In this document: in pieces, positions 36,131 through 47,280 of the stretch
Layout of the letters: each line of letters starts with the position of its first letter
Numbering within the stretch: position 1 is the stretch's first letter
Origin: Lycocorax pyrrhopterus obiensis
Lineage: Eukaryota > Chordata > Aves > Passeriformes > Paradisaeidae
NCBI GenBank assembly: GCA_014706295.1
Contig: JACSVZ010000007.1
Coordinates: 7,419,199-7,483,198, forward strand
Reading direction: 5' to 3'
Length of the DNA stretch: 64,000 nt
Notes under the pieces: model-generated
What the model was told of the DNA's origin: nothing
Seen by the model: the letters and a program-made list of their open reading frames with translations, nothing else
The model's database searches: none
Translations under genes and position numbers: made by a program

Positions 36131-36268
36131 GACTCTGGAATTGATATTGGTGATATTTCAGAGAGGAAGGCCTTGAGGAAAAAGCTCCAGTGCAAGACCT
36201 TTAGGTGGTATCTTGTCAGCGTGTATCCTGAAATGAGAATGTATTCAGATACCGTCGCCTATGGGGTG
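36131..36268 (+). CDS. GALNT18: GALNT18 exon E: linker between catalytic and lectin domains
   Basis: 138 bp (46 codons), phase 0 on both sides, acceptor tgtgcag, donor GTG|gtaagg. The translation opens [20 protein letters not shown] and continues [20 protein letters not shown] to Thr-Val-Ala-Tyr-Gly-Val. In GALNTs the C-K-x-F-x-W-Y-L-x-x-V-Y-P-E segment is highly conserved at the end of the catalytic domain, just before the flexible linker to the ricin-type lectin domain. The Met-Tyr-Ser-Asp form fits GALNT18. The exon is symmetric, so its loss would keep the frame. Confidence 0.93.
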
Positions 36269-36651
36269 GTAAGGATCTTGTTCACATTTCCCATTCTAAA
36301 AACGTGGGGGAGAAAGGTGTAACAGTGGAAGTAATTCATGAAGACAATGCCTGGCTCAAAGTAAAAGAATCAGATCAACTTGAAGTCACTAGTTAAATAA
36401 TTTGTTGGACTGGTTAGTTGACAGAGACAGCTGCTCTGCTGTCATTTGTGCTGAGGTATTCTGAATGTTACCTTCCTCCCTGATTTTTTGTTGTTTGTTT
36501 GCTTCATGGCTTGCATTCCACACAGAAATACTCTAGGGGTGATTTTGCAGACACACTGGAGCTGACAGGTTTGCAGCAGCAGGTGAATTCCCAAATAGGC
36601 TCAGTATTTCAACTGCAACCTTCTTAAGATTGTAGCCAGAGCTTAATTTAG

Positions 36652-36710
36652 GATCATGGAGTCATTTAGGATGGAAAGACTTTTAATATCATCAAATCCA
36701 GCTGTTAAAA
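36652..36710 (-). mobile_element. CR1-like fragment, antisense
   Basis: Plus-strand gatcatggagtcatttagga, tggaaagacttttaatatca, tcaaatccagctgtta resembles the reverse complement of a CR1 end (atagaatcatttaggttgg, aaaagacctttaagatcat, cgagtccaacc). Such sequence at the left border of a minus-strand CR1 is its 3' tail. Only about 60 bp are convincing; sequence to about 36880 may be an older continuation. Confidence 0.55.
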
Positions 36711-37894
36711 GGCTGATACTTTCCCTTATTAAAGTTCTAGCCATTGAAGGGCAATCCTGCTTCACCCTAGAACGGATATCACAGTAGACATCTGCTACAA
36801 GAAGATGTCAAAGACTAACATGCCAAGCTAGCCAAATCTCACATAGCTAAGCCACGTGTAAAGCACCACTAGAGAGGTTCAAGAATTACGTTGCATCCAA
36901 CAGGAACTGCAGCTAAATCCATGCATTTGGGGATCATTATTACTTGTGTAACAGTAGTGCTCCTGTCCGTGTTGAAATCACGCTTGAGTTGCACTGTGCT
37001 AATTAAGGCAGAAGCAATTCTTGCCCCTCAGAAACTGGCAGGGCCCCAAACAGAGAGGGCAGGTGTGCATGGCATGGAAGATGAGCAGAATAAATGAGCA
37101 CAGGCCCATAATAAGGTAAGACCTAGGATGGCCTTTTCACATTCTCTTCCACTGTCATTTTCACAAAAATTGATGCCTGTGAATTAAATTTTTCTTTTTG
37201 TATGACATTCCCAAACAGGAAATGTGACTAATTAAGAGGGGGTCATACAAGTGAAAGGTTTGTCTTCAGACATTCCTCCTCAGAAAGAAAACTGAGCTGT
37301 GCAGTTGGCCAGCATGGCTCTGGAAGAGCCCTTGAGGGTGCCGTAGAGCAGCTGGGGTGTTTTGGCAAATGAAGGGATTGCACATCCTGCAAAAGTCCAT
37401 GACCCCTGTGATGATCAATTAAAATAATCATGCTGGCTTTTCATACAATCAAACAAGAGAAGAAAAGCACTTCCAGCAAAGGTTTAGGTCGTTGCTAAAA
37501 GCTTGAGATAATGGTTACCTTCCAAATTAGTTCAGAACAATGCCAAAATCACACCTGTGTGCAAGGAGCCTCTGCCATAGACCATGGAATTGCTCTCAGT
37601 GAGGCCATGATCTAATGAAGCGTGGAGTTTCCTGAGGAGAAGGAGGCATAGCAGCTAACTAGTGCATGGTTCTGCTTGTAGGTGGCTCTGGCTAAAGAAG
37701 TCTTTTCAGGTAGAAATGATACAATATAAATAAAGGAAGGGCAGTGAAAGAGCTAAGGCACTCATCTCAGGATCAACTTCACATCATGCAAGTCAAAACG
37801 AAAATCAGCAACAGGCTCCCTGTCATTTTATACTGTGCTGAGAGATTTTCATCAACCAAAACGAGTAAGAAGGGTTTTTTACAGAAATACTGAA

Positions 37895-38287
37895 CACACT
37901 GGTCAGCCTGGAGAAGAGAAGGCTTCAGGGAGACCTTAGACCAACCTTCCAGTATCTGAAGAGGGCTAAAGAGAGCTGGAGAGGGACTTTTCACAAGGAG
38001 ATAAAGTGATAGGACAAGAGGGAATGGCTTTAAAGTGAAAGAGGGCAAAGTGAAAGATAATCTGTCTTCATTAGATACTAAGAAGAAATTCTTTACCGTA
38101 AGGGTGATGAGGCGCTGGTAGAGGTTGCCCAGAGAGATTATGGACTCTTTGTCCCTGGAGGTGTTCGAGACCAGGCTGGATGGGTCTTTGGATAACCTGG
38201 ACTAGTGGAAGGTGTTGCTGCCCACAGCAGGGGGTTGGAACGAGATAATCTTTAATGTGTCTTCCAACCCAAGCCGTTCTGTGATTC
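37895..38287 (+). mobile_element. CR1 LINE 3' end, sense
   Basis: Blocks in CR1 order: ggtcagcctggagaagagaa, ccttccagtatctgaagagg, agctggagagggacttttca, caagagggaatggctttaaa, a region equivalent to the RRNSLP... end of the ORF with gcgctggtagaggttgccca, gtccctggaggtgttcgaga, ccaggctggatgggtctttg, and the 3' UTR ggggttggaacgagataatc, then cttccaacccaagccgttct and gtgatt. The encoded frame is broken by indels. It is a 5'-truncated dead copy, comparable in length to the one at 15.8 kb. Confidence 0.87.
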
Positions 38288-40575
38288 AGATACTGCCCAG
38301 CAATGCACATGATTATCATCAGCTGACAGAGATGTGAGGAGCAGGCCTCGTTTGTACCATCACAAAGGAAGCAGTGGACAACAATGACAACAGATAAAGA
38401 GGGAGTGTTTTGTGAAATACACAGCTCGCCGTTTCATGGAATGCTGTTGAATGACACAAGACTAAGTGCCTCTATCCTTGTAGTAAAAGAATCACTTGGA
38501 TGTCTCATCTTTTGTGTCTGCTCTCGTTTGCTTGCACATCTTAGAGTGGAGAGAGGTGTGATATTTCAAAGCCAAGTCAGCTGCTTTCTGAGTCTCTAAA
38601 TGCTTCCATTCATCAACTGGATTCATTTTTTCATAGAAAATAGAAATACTGCTCCTATGGCATTATCATCAATTTTAAAAAATACCGAGTAATTGAAAAA
38701 GTTATCTGAATGGGGGTGAAGGTTAGGATTTAGGCACTGGCAGAGTCACCCCACATATTTATTTCCTGAATCCTAAATTTCCTTCTGTTCTGTGAGAGTT
38801 ATGGAAATAGTTGCATCATTCAGGTCTAGTTTATGCTGTGGCATATAGATAGGGTTGGGGTTGGTGGCAGAGTAAATATTTGGGAAGGAAATTTCTTTCT
38901 GAATTGTGCAGTACACTCCTAGTTAGAAGAAAGCAAGGTCACTGGGCCAAAAGCTGTTGTATGCAGTGTAATGGCTGGCTCCCTGATGGCAACTTGATGT
39001 TTGAGGTAATTTTGCAAATTCAAAATTTTGGCAGTCCAGCTTATATTCTGTATTCTGTAAGGCTCTAAGTTTGAAAGGGAGCAAATGACAGTATTGACTA
39101 ACTATTTCTGGGTTTCAGCACAGGGATTGTCTGTTATATTTTGGATTGTTCTTAAGATTAAGTCTTGGTAGGCTAAAATTGCATTACCCAGGTTAATTGT
39201 TGATTGCCACAAAGCCACTAGATTTTGGAAAGAGAGAGTTCCTGAGAATCTGGGCCTCAGATTTTGAAATAGCATTACTAGCTAACAGGTCGGTGGCTGT
39301 TTTGTTTCTGGTTTTTTTCTTCCTTTATTAAGGGGATTGTTGTGGGAAAGTTTATAACATTAGCACTAGGACAAGCACTAGGATTGGAGTTCATGGAAGA
39401 GGTTTTGAAAACACAAAGGTAGTGATGGACCCAGCATGAATTAATAAGGCTGATATTTATCATTGGTTTGCATAGAGAGTGGTGCTTAGACATGCGATTG
39501 TGATTAGAGTCATGGCTATGGTTACATTATGAATAAGAAATAGAAAGCTTTGAGAGAGAAGATTTTGTTTAATTCTCAAGGATTTCATTCTTGAGAGTAA
39601 TGCCAGTATTGATACCTAATGCATATTTTCTCTTTAATGTTGAGATTTGTCCTGTCCATTACTGGATTTAGAGTTAGGTTCAGAGTTGGAAGTCTTGTAG
39701 AGATGAGTTGATGGTTTTGATTTTATTCACGGCCTGTCTTCAGTCTCTGGCTTGTCCACTCTTCTTATGTGCTAGTGCAGTTCTAGGCTTCCTTTCTAAG
39801 GATATGAATTTGTTTTCCTCAACAGAGGCCCCTGGGCACAGCTAACAGACCTGCCCAGTTAATCACAGATGGTTGCAAACCACATCTCCACTCCTTCCAT
39901 CAGACTCTTGTCCCTTGTTCTCTGAGCCAGTCTTACATCACTGAACACCTTTACACATGTCCATGGGTATGCAGTCCACATCTTTGTCCTCACGCTCTGA
40001 ACCGACCTCCCAGCTATCTGTGCTCATTAATTTAGCACTTCACTTTCAGAAAACTCTGTCTCAGCACTGCCCAGGCTTTTCACAGGGCTTTTGTGCTGAC
40101 CAGGGCCAGGTATTTGCAGTCTGCTCATTGCTGTGTGTGGTTAGCCCAGAATAATCAGAGGAGCTGGTGCATAACAATTGCCCTGAAGTCTCCAGGTGTC
40201 AGCTGAAAAGCTGTTTAATACCTCATCTATCTTGCTCAGCAGGATACATTCAAGTTCTGTATATAGTGTGCACCAGGGACTAAATATTTTTAAAACATAT
40301 ATCAAAAAATTATTGCTATCTCTGAAGGCTTTTTGAAATACACTGTGCCTAAAACTTTGTGCAACATTATTGAAATCAGTGGTGCTAGGTTATCTGCAAG
40401 GAAGAATTTAGTCCAGATGCTTTCTCTTCAAAATATTCACTGCAGCATATTTTAATTTTGCATATTTCCTTCCTCAACTACATATTATTTATTTTTTCAA
40501 AGAAAAGAAAGTAATCACACCATCTTTTTCTCATGTAAAACTTGCTTGATTTCTTTTTCTTTCTGTTTATTTTAG

Positions 40576-40671
40576 CTGCAGAATTCCCTGAAAAGTGATT
40601 TGTGCCTTGACCAAGGGCCAGACACAGAGAATATCCCAATCATGTATATCTGCCATGGAATGACACCACAG
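40576..40671 (+). CDS. GALNT18: GALNT18 exon F: start of ricin-type lectin domain
   Basis: 96 bp (32 codons), phase 0 on both sides, acceptor tttattttag, donor CAG|gttagt. It reads LQNSLKSDLCLDQGPDTENI and continues Pro-Ile-Met-Tyr-Ile-Cys-His-Gly-Met-Thr-Pro-Gln. Cys-Leu-Asp at 40603-40611 is the CLD motif that opens the first (alpha) repeat of the ricin B-like lectin domain, which in GALNTs binds GalNAc already present on substrates. Cys-His-Gly-Met is the matching closing Cys region of that repeat's first half. The rest of the lectin domain (about 100 residues) should follow in one or more exons beyond the window. Confidence 0.92.
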
Positions 40672-43477
40672 GTTAGTTTGTCTAATGATCTCTGATTTTG
40701 CTGCTGCCTTTAGCAGATTGTGTAGGAGGAACCATCTTGTACCTGTCATTGTTTCTTGCAACAATCCCTCGGTAAGATGTTTAGTAGCTCTTTTATAGAG
40801 AGACAGAACATAATTTCTGCTGTAAATTGAGAAGTACTGGTATACTAATGCTTTGACAAGGAAGTTGATTTATTCATTCTGAAAGAATTTAAGGAATATG
40901 AGAGTCAGCACTGACCCAGATTTGCTGATAAAAGCTTTCATTTCTGATCCTTAACTGTGCATGTCATATGAATGAAGCAATGCATTTTCAAACATTTTGC
41001 ATACACACATAGGTATACTTACAGTTTATTTATGCATTATCTGAAGCAATGTGGTTTTTTACTTTATAGATTTACTGTGTCATTTCCACAGATCTGAAAT
41101 GTACAGCCACCTTCTTCACACCATACAGCTGTGGCAAATTCCAAACCCTGTTCTTGTGAAAACCCCTCCTCTAAATCTCCTTTTTTTCTTTCTCTGCTGT
41201 TGTCCTATTACTCCAGTATGTGCCAAAGACTCAAATTACCAAAACCTTTCCATTTTCTTACATAACAGCTGGATTTGCTAACTTGGCAGACAAGAGGGTT
41301 AAGACATGTGTCTCCCCAACTAAGTGCATGGGCTTAAGTGAAAGGGTTTGGAGGCAAATCTTGACAGGAAAAATAATGTTGTGTGGCCTAGAACATGCTT
41401 GTCAAAGACAGATGTGCAGATTATTTAACCTTAAAAGTAACATATGCAAAAATGACATAAAGGAAATGGATATACTTGTGGGAGTGATTGGAGAAACTGA
41501 AAAATCCCTCCAGTTTGAATGATTTTTTTACTGGCTACCTTTTATATTTGCTTTCTTGAAAGGACACTAATAATGCTCCACCCTATGGAGTTATGGAATG
41601 TGGTTTTACCCACGAATTGTGAGTTACCTGATTTGACTATACAGCAAATGAATCCTCATAGTATCTCAGAAATAAACACAGAGCGGCAGGGTGCTCTTGT
41701 CCCCTGTGCCTGTACCTCATAGTGAGCAGGAAACCTGAGTTTGCTGAGATGCAGATACGATTCTCTACTTTCCCTGCCAAGTTGCACGTGCTGCACCTCT
41801 GTTCTGCACTGCCTTCCTTCGCTGAGGACCTTTAATACTGATCACTAGTGGCATCGTGCTTGAGTAAATTATGAATGGTGAAGCCAGAAACATCTGAAAA
41901 TCCCATCCATCAGACTCACTCACTGCATGGGCTGTGCCTTGTTTGTCACATAATGATGTGGGAACCACTGGTTGCCTGCAGGAGGTTTGCAAGACCGTCC
42001 TCAGTGTTTGTGAAGGAACTGTGCAATTCACCCCTGAGCCAGAGCCATTATTCCTCGTCCTCTGGGAGGGCACCATGACTCTCGTGGCACATCATCTGTG
42101 AGAACAACACACTGCAGGCAGGCCTGTAAATTCCAATTAGAAACTTTAATTATAGTTGAGAGACAAACAACAGTAACGAAAGTCACTTCAATTAGCTCAG
42201 TTCGTTATTCGCCGGATAAAAAACTACCTTTGAATGTCAGCTCAAGTTCTGTACAAATGAGATAGCAGCAAGTAAATGACAGAGGGGAAGGAGGCAAGGG
42301 AAACTTTTCTTGAAAAGACTCTGCTCCTTCATAATTGAAATGTTGTGTCTCCTCCCCATTACTGTGTATTTCATTTTGTAACTAATGTTAAAAACAGCAT
42401 CCAAAGAGGCCCAAGTTTGGGTAAGATCCCAGTAATGCCTGAGAACTTTTTCAAAAGAGAATTAGACTTTCCCTGTGTTAGGGATTATGGTATTGAGAGG
42501 GAAAGAACTAACAAACATCACTCAGCATTCTTCTATGAGATTTCCACTGCCCATGTTGCATCTCTGCAGCCCAGCCTTCTACTTTTTCTCTTGCATTTTG
42601 GAAATATTTGTATAAATATTCCTTTTAATCTTAGTGATCTTGCCAGTAGCCGCAAAAGATACTGGTAAGATGTTAATTTTGTTCTAGTAGTGGTGAAATG
42701 CTATATAAAGGGGGATGTTTTGCCCACCTGGCAATCCTTACCAAAACAGATTAGTGCCCTGATTCAGGACTGCCTGATTGAGTGTTTGGGTGATGCTGTT
42801 CTTTGCTCAGATGCAAAGTTTTTCTGTTGTGGCTATTCCATGTACAGTTTTATTGCTACCACCACTTGGCACACTTGCATCTAGATGTGCAATAATACAT
42901 CTGACTGCCAGGAACCACTCCCTCACAGGCAGTTAAGTTGCTGTTCTTAGTTACTACTACAGCCCCTCTTCTAAACTGGATAACTTCTTTTTTTTTCCCC
43001 AATTGCTTTTAGATGTTTTTGAATTTTCATCTTTTTGCATGAGAAGTGGCTTAGATAAGGTGTTTGACGTCAAAAAATAGTTTTAGAATCATAGGTACAG
43101 CTACTGTTTCCTTTTAAAATGCTTTGTATAGGAAAGAAATCACTGAAGTCAATAGAAAGGGATCTGCATACCTGACATTAAAATTCCATGCTCAATTTTT
43201 TGTAGACTGTATCAAAAACATAATGTGTAGCTTTGTAATTAAAAACAGTAGAAAATGGCAAGGAAATATCCCAAAATATTGCAATGAAATGATAAAAAGT
43301 AGTTTTCCCTGTGGTGTTTCAGTTTCGTTTTAAATAGAATCAGGATTAGTGATGGTAAGACTTCTGTGATTCCAAACCTTTCAGCAATCCACGCTGTGTC
43401 TGCTGTAACTAACATTGGCATATTCACAGTTCATTCCTGCAAGTATCTTGGAGTGCTTTATAACTGTGTTTATTTCA

Positions 43478-43540
43478 TACTTCCATTCTACAAACAGAGA
43501 AACTGATGCAAATCTTATGTGTGGTTAAATGCTAAGATGG
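43478..43540 (-). mobile_element. Possible MIR/L2-like remnant, antisense
   Basis: Plus strand ttccattctacaaacagaga, aactgatgcaaatcttatgt, gtggttaaatgc parallels the reverse complement of the MIR/L2 end (cattttacagatgaggaaac, tgaggcacagagaggttaa). It is preceded by cttggagtgctttataactg, similar to the MIR segment with a gcgctttaca-like word. Highly diverged. Confidence 0.35.
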
Positions 43541-46500
43541 AATGGAAAATCAAAATATGATCTGTCCATTTCTGTAGTCTTCTGGTACTACTAATGTGAA
43601 AGAATTCCTCACAGCAGGGTATTTGGCTTGGCCTGAAGAGAGAGAAGGCACTTGAAAAACTAGAATCTGTGATTAGGTGTGTTTCCTACCCTCCCTCCAT
43701 CTTCAGAGGGTGCCTTCCAGGGCAGCTGTATTTTGTCCTGGTCCCCAGGAGACTGGACACTTCAGGAGTTAGGATACCATTCACTGAACAGAGCCCCTTG
43801 AATGTTTGACCAGTGGAAAAACCAAACTGGGTGATGATCCTGCAATGCATTCCCCTGAACTTAAGGGAAGAATTGGTATTCCTTTACCTCTAGTAAGAAT
43901 GAATTCATTACAAAATGCTGCCCGGGTAATTTGAGATTCTGTTGAGAGCTTCCTTGTCTAAGTGGTAGCATCTGAACACCATGGCTGCCTAAGTAGCTCA
44001 TCCTCCCCTGATTCTGTTGCTGAAGGGTATTGCTCCCTGAGCATCACATCTTTCCATTCCTGCCTTTAGCCACTGTGCCCAAACCAGCACTGTCATTACT
44101 GCTCCATCTGTACAGCAACACACAGAGTGTTGGCATAACTCCTCAGACTCGTCAGCAGGGACACCCCCATCACACCTGAGCATCTGCTGCTCTTCTCCAG
44201 CCACCACGGGTACCAGGCAGCTGTTAGATGTGCTCAAACCAAGGCCATCAGGTGGTTTTGGTGCCTTTGGTGTGCTGCTGGTCACTGTTTGTAAAGGGCT
44301 TTTAGTGTCACATCAAGCCTCTCCTGCTGTGCAGCTGCTTAGCACAGCTGAACAAAACTGGCTTCTGCAACCATTGAAACAGCCAACATGGTAAATGCAA
44401 CACAGTAAAATAGTTAACTACAGGAGTTAAAGCAGGCTCCTACTACACTGTTTGGTGGTGGTAAAAATCGTGTTGCTTTAATCACATGAGATCAGCTTAG
44501 AGGCAAAGCACAACAGCTCCCCATCAGACTGATGATAAAGGGAATCAGAAAACTGGGAGATGAGGTGGCTTGGCAGTGAGAGGAGATAAATGTGAAGGCA
44601 GAAGAATAGTACTGGCAAAACAATACATAAAACATAAAGTTCATGTGAGGCTCTGGGGGTTTTGCTGAGGTTATTTTAAGTGTTTCCTGTAGAAAAGGAT
44701 AAAAGTAGTGTTCTAATTCCTGAACTCGTTGAAGTAAAGTAACAACTCAATCATATGCTTAGGCCTTAAAAGATCTATTTCCAGCTGTGCCCCTGTTTTG
44801 CATGAAAAAAATGGTTGTTGTAGTTGCAGTAAGTACATGCCCCAGGCCTGACTGCATTCCCTTCCTAATTCTGGGATCTGCCTGAGCCTGGATGTTTGTT
44901 GTTGTTTAAGACTGCTGTTTAACCAGGCCTGTAATCTTGAAGGCAGGCAGATGACAGCATGCCACTTGCATTAAAACTGCTCCTGAGTGATAGTTTAGAA
45001 GATTCTTTTATGAGAATGAAATACCACATTATTAGAGACTTTATTATATAATAAATAAGTGCCGTCAATCAATGAAGTGATATTTTAAGTACAGATTTAC
45101 CTTGAAAATTGCTTGTGACTGAGGGGATAATGGGCAGTTCTGTTCCCTTGTTTAATAGCTTCTGGCTCATATAATTCTCAATTTATAAGCAGTTAAACCC
45201 CAAAGCTCATCCAGTGATGTGAAAGTCAATAGAAACCAGTTAGATTTGGAGGAATTCAAGTTGAGGACCAGGGTCAGAAGACTAAATGGGGAGAATCACT
45301 AGAAAAGAAATGCAAGTGAGAAGGGACACCCATTTATATCATTTCATATTCTTGCAAGAGATTGCAGAACTGACACAGGTGACTACAGCCCTGCCTGGTA
45401 TGAATTATTGCATCTCCACTGGAGGCGGTGGAAGGGAGTCCTGCCAACACATAAAGCTGTGCCAGTTCACACTGTACAAGAGTCTGACCTGAAAGCATAA
45501 TCTTGTATTCCAAGCACAGTGTCTGAAGTACTGGGAGCAGTTGCAAAAACTCCCAGAAACTTGTAAACTTCTAAAAACTCTTTGTATGGTTCATGAATGC
45601 TTCTTTTAAAATGTTTACCATATATATTTTTATGAAAGCTATATTTTCTTCAATCAAATCTCTTAACACGGTGATTGTTCATACACAGATAATTTTCATA
45701 CATTTCAGAAAAGGGCTTCTGTTATTTAGAAGTTTGTTAAGTGTGTGTGTAGAACACAAAAGCATTGCAAACTGAGACTGTGCAAGAAAACAGTTTAATA
45801 GAAGGCCTTGCATGCAACAGCTGCTGATTGTCAGGGAATAAGGAAGAACACAACAAAACCTTCGGATGGATCAGCGACTGGCCCTTCAGAGTTGAAAAAT
45901 CACTGCCCTGAAGGTGAGGTGCCTACAATAAAAACATTTCAGGCAGCCTTTTTTAGGCAGTAAAGGGAGCACAGCAGCTGTTCACCAGCTCTCAGTTATA
46001 TGAAAACTCGGGGTTGGTGTTCACGTTTGTCTTGGAGGCCAGTGTCAGACACATTAGGCACCTGTGTACGAGGCAGCCTGATCTGACAGCACCATTTCTG
46101 TCTAACATGTTGGGCTGAACTTGGCAATTACCTGCTTGAGGATGATCATTTCGTGGGTGCAGACACACAGAGAGCTGTACAGACCCTGAGCTCCAGTTGC
46201 ATCTTGGCCCAGGTGCTTTGCAGTCTCGCTGTGGGTACAGCGAGTGGTCACTCCTCTCTTTGTCCAGCCAAAGTCTGGCATTATTCCTGTGCAGAGAGGC
46301 AGCCTGGCTGGCCAGTCTGATTCCCAGGCTCTGTGCTCTTCTTCTTCCAGGGGCTGCATCTGACAGCACTGCCAGCTCATTGCTTTTCTTTGCCTTTTTC
46401 ATGAAGTCTTGTGGAATGATCTAAGCACTGGGCCAAACACTAACTTCTATGTACATGCATGATTTCTGGGAGCAAGGATATTTTTCCACAATAAATAGCT

Positions 46501-46670
46501 GGTTTTTGTTTGGTTTTTTCCCCCCCAAATTAGGTTCCTCAGTTCAGCAGAGGCCCAAGTAATAGAAGATAATTTAGGGAGTCAGTGAAACTGCCTGGCA
46601 AGCATGGTTATAAGCATTAATAAATTATATTTTTTATTTTAAATATATTCTGTAAATTGCTATGGCAATT

Positions 46671-46690
46671 AATGTCTTATATAAGACATT
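46671..46690. repeat. Perfect 20-bp palindrome
   Basis: AATGTCTTATATAAGACATT is exactly self-complementary with no spacer. It is directly preceded at 46655-46670 by aattgc-tatg-gcaatt, another perfect stem with a 4-base loop. No flanking element was recognised. Confidence 0.85.
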
Positions 46691-47237
46691 CCTGCTGAGT
46701 AGTTTATTAAGGCTATTTATATTTCTACTAATTTTTTTCAGTGCATAAATCCTGATTTTGATCATAGTAAAGTTAATAGGAATTGTGACCTTGTTTGCAG
46801 GGGAAGCAAAATCTGATGTTAGTTTTTTGCAATCCTTTTCAAAGTCGAGTTTTTCTATGTATACCTGAGAAGCTGAATCCAGCAACACTTTTTCAAAGCT
46901 GCAGCCTCCTTAGAATATATGACAGGTACATCAGGGAGCTACAGAGATGTTTCAAAGGCATCCAAAACCAAGCAGTCCTTCTTGGCCTAGCACAGGCAGT
47001 GCAATGCTTTCTTCTTGGGGCTGTTTCGTGGATGAAAACATTTCACATTGTATATTATTTTCTGTTTTTTAATCTTTTTCCTTAAGTTTGATTCTGGACA
47101 AATTCTCATTATTTCCTTCAGTGCAGAGTTTCAGAGGGGGAATCTGTTAATCTGATTTCTGGTTTTGGAGCAGTTTTATACTGAGCCATTTGCCATGAGT
47201 GAATTATTTCTGTACTTGGTGTGGCAGCATTAGGTTT

Positions 47238-47280
47238 GCAGTTGGATTCAATCTTAAAAGTCTGTTCCAACCTAAATAGA
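47238..47280 (+). mobile_element. CR1 LINE short 3' tail fragment
   Basis: gcagttggattcaatcttaa followed by aagtctgttccaacctaaat resembles the CR1 3' UTR block with ttggactcgatgatcttaaa and ggtcttttccaacctaaatg. The terminal octamers are lost or decayed. Confidence 0.6.

Larger units (their letters stand above)
36269..40575 (+). other. GALNT18: GALNT18 intron between exons E and F (4307 bp)
   Basis: A phase-0 intron, donor gtaagg, acceptor tttattttag. It contains an antisense CR1 5' fragment at 36652-36710 and a sense CR1 3' end at 37895-38287. Between 38.7 and 39.75 kb the plus strand repeatedly shows TTAGG/GATTAG-type words, possibly a decayed minisatellite. No coding signal is seen. Confidence 0.9.

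Noticed and set aside
41220..41522. 100-codon frame following a ctattactccag acceptor-like site
   Set aside because: It could mimic an exon after GALNT18 exon F, but the sequence does not resemble the lectin domain and lacks the expected C-L-x motif. Treated as a pseudo-acceptor.
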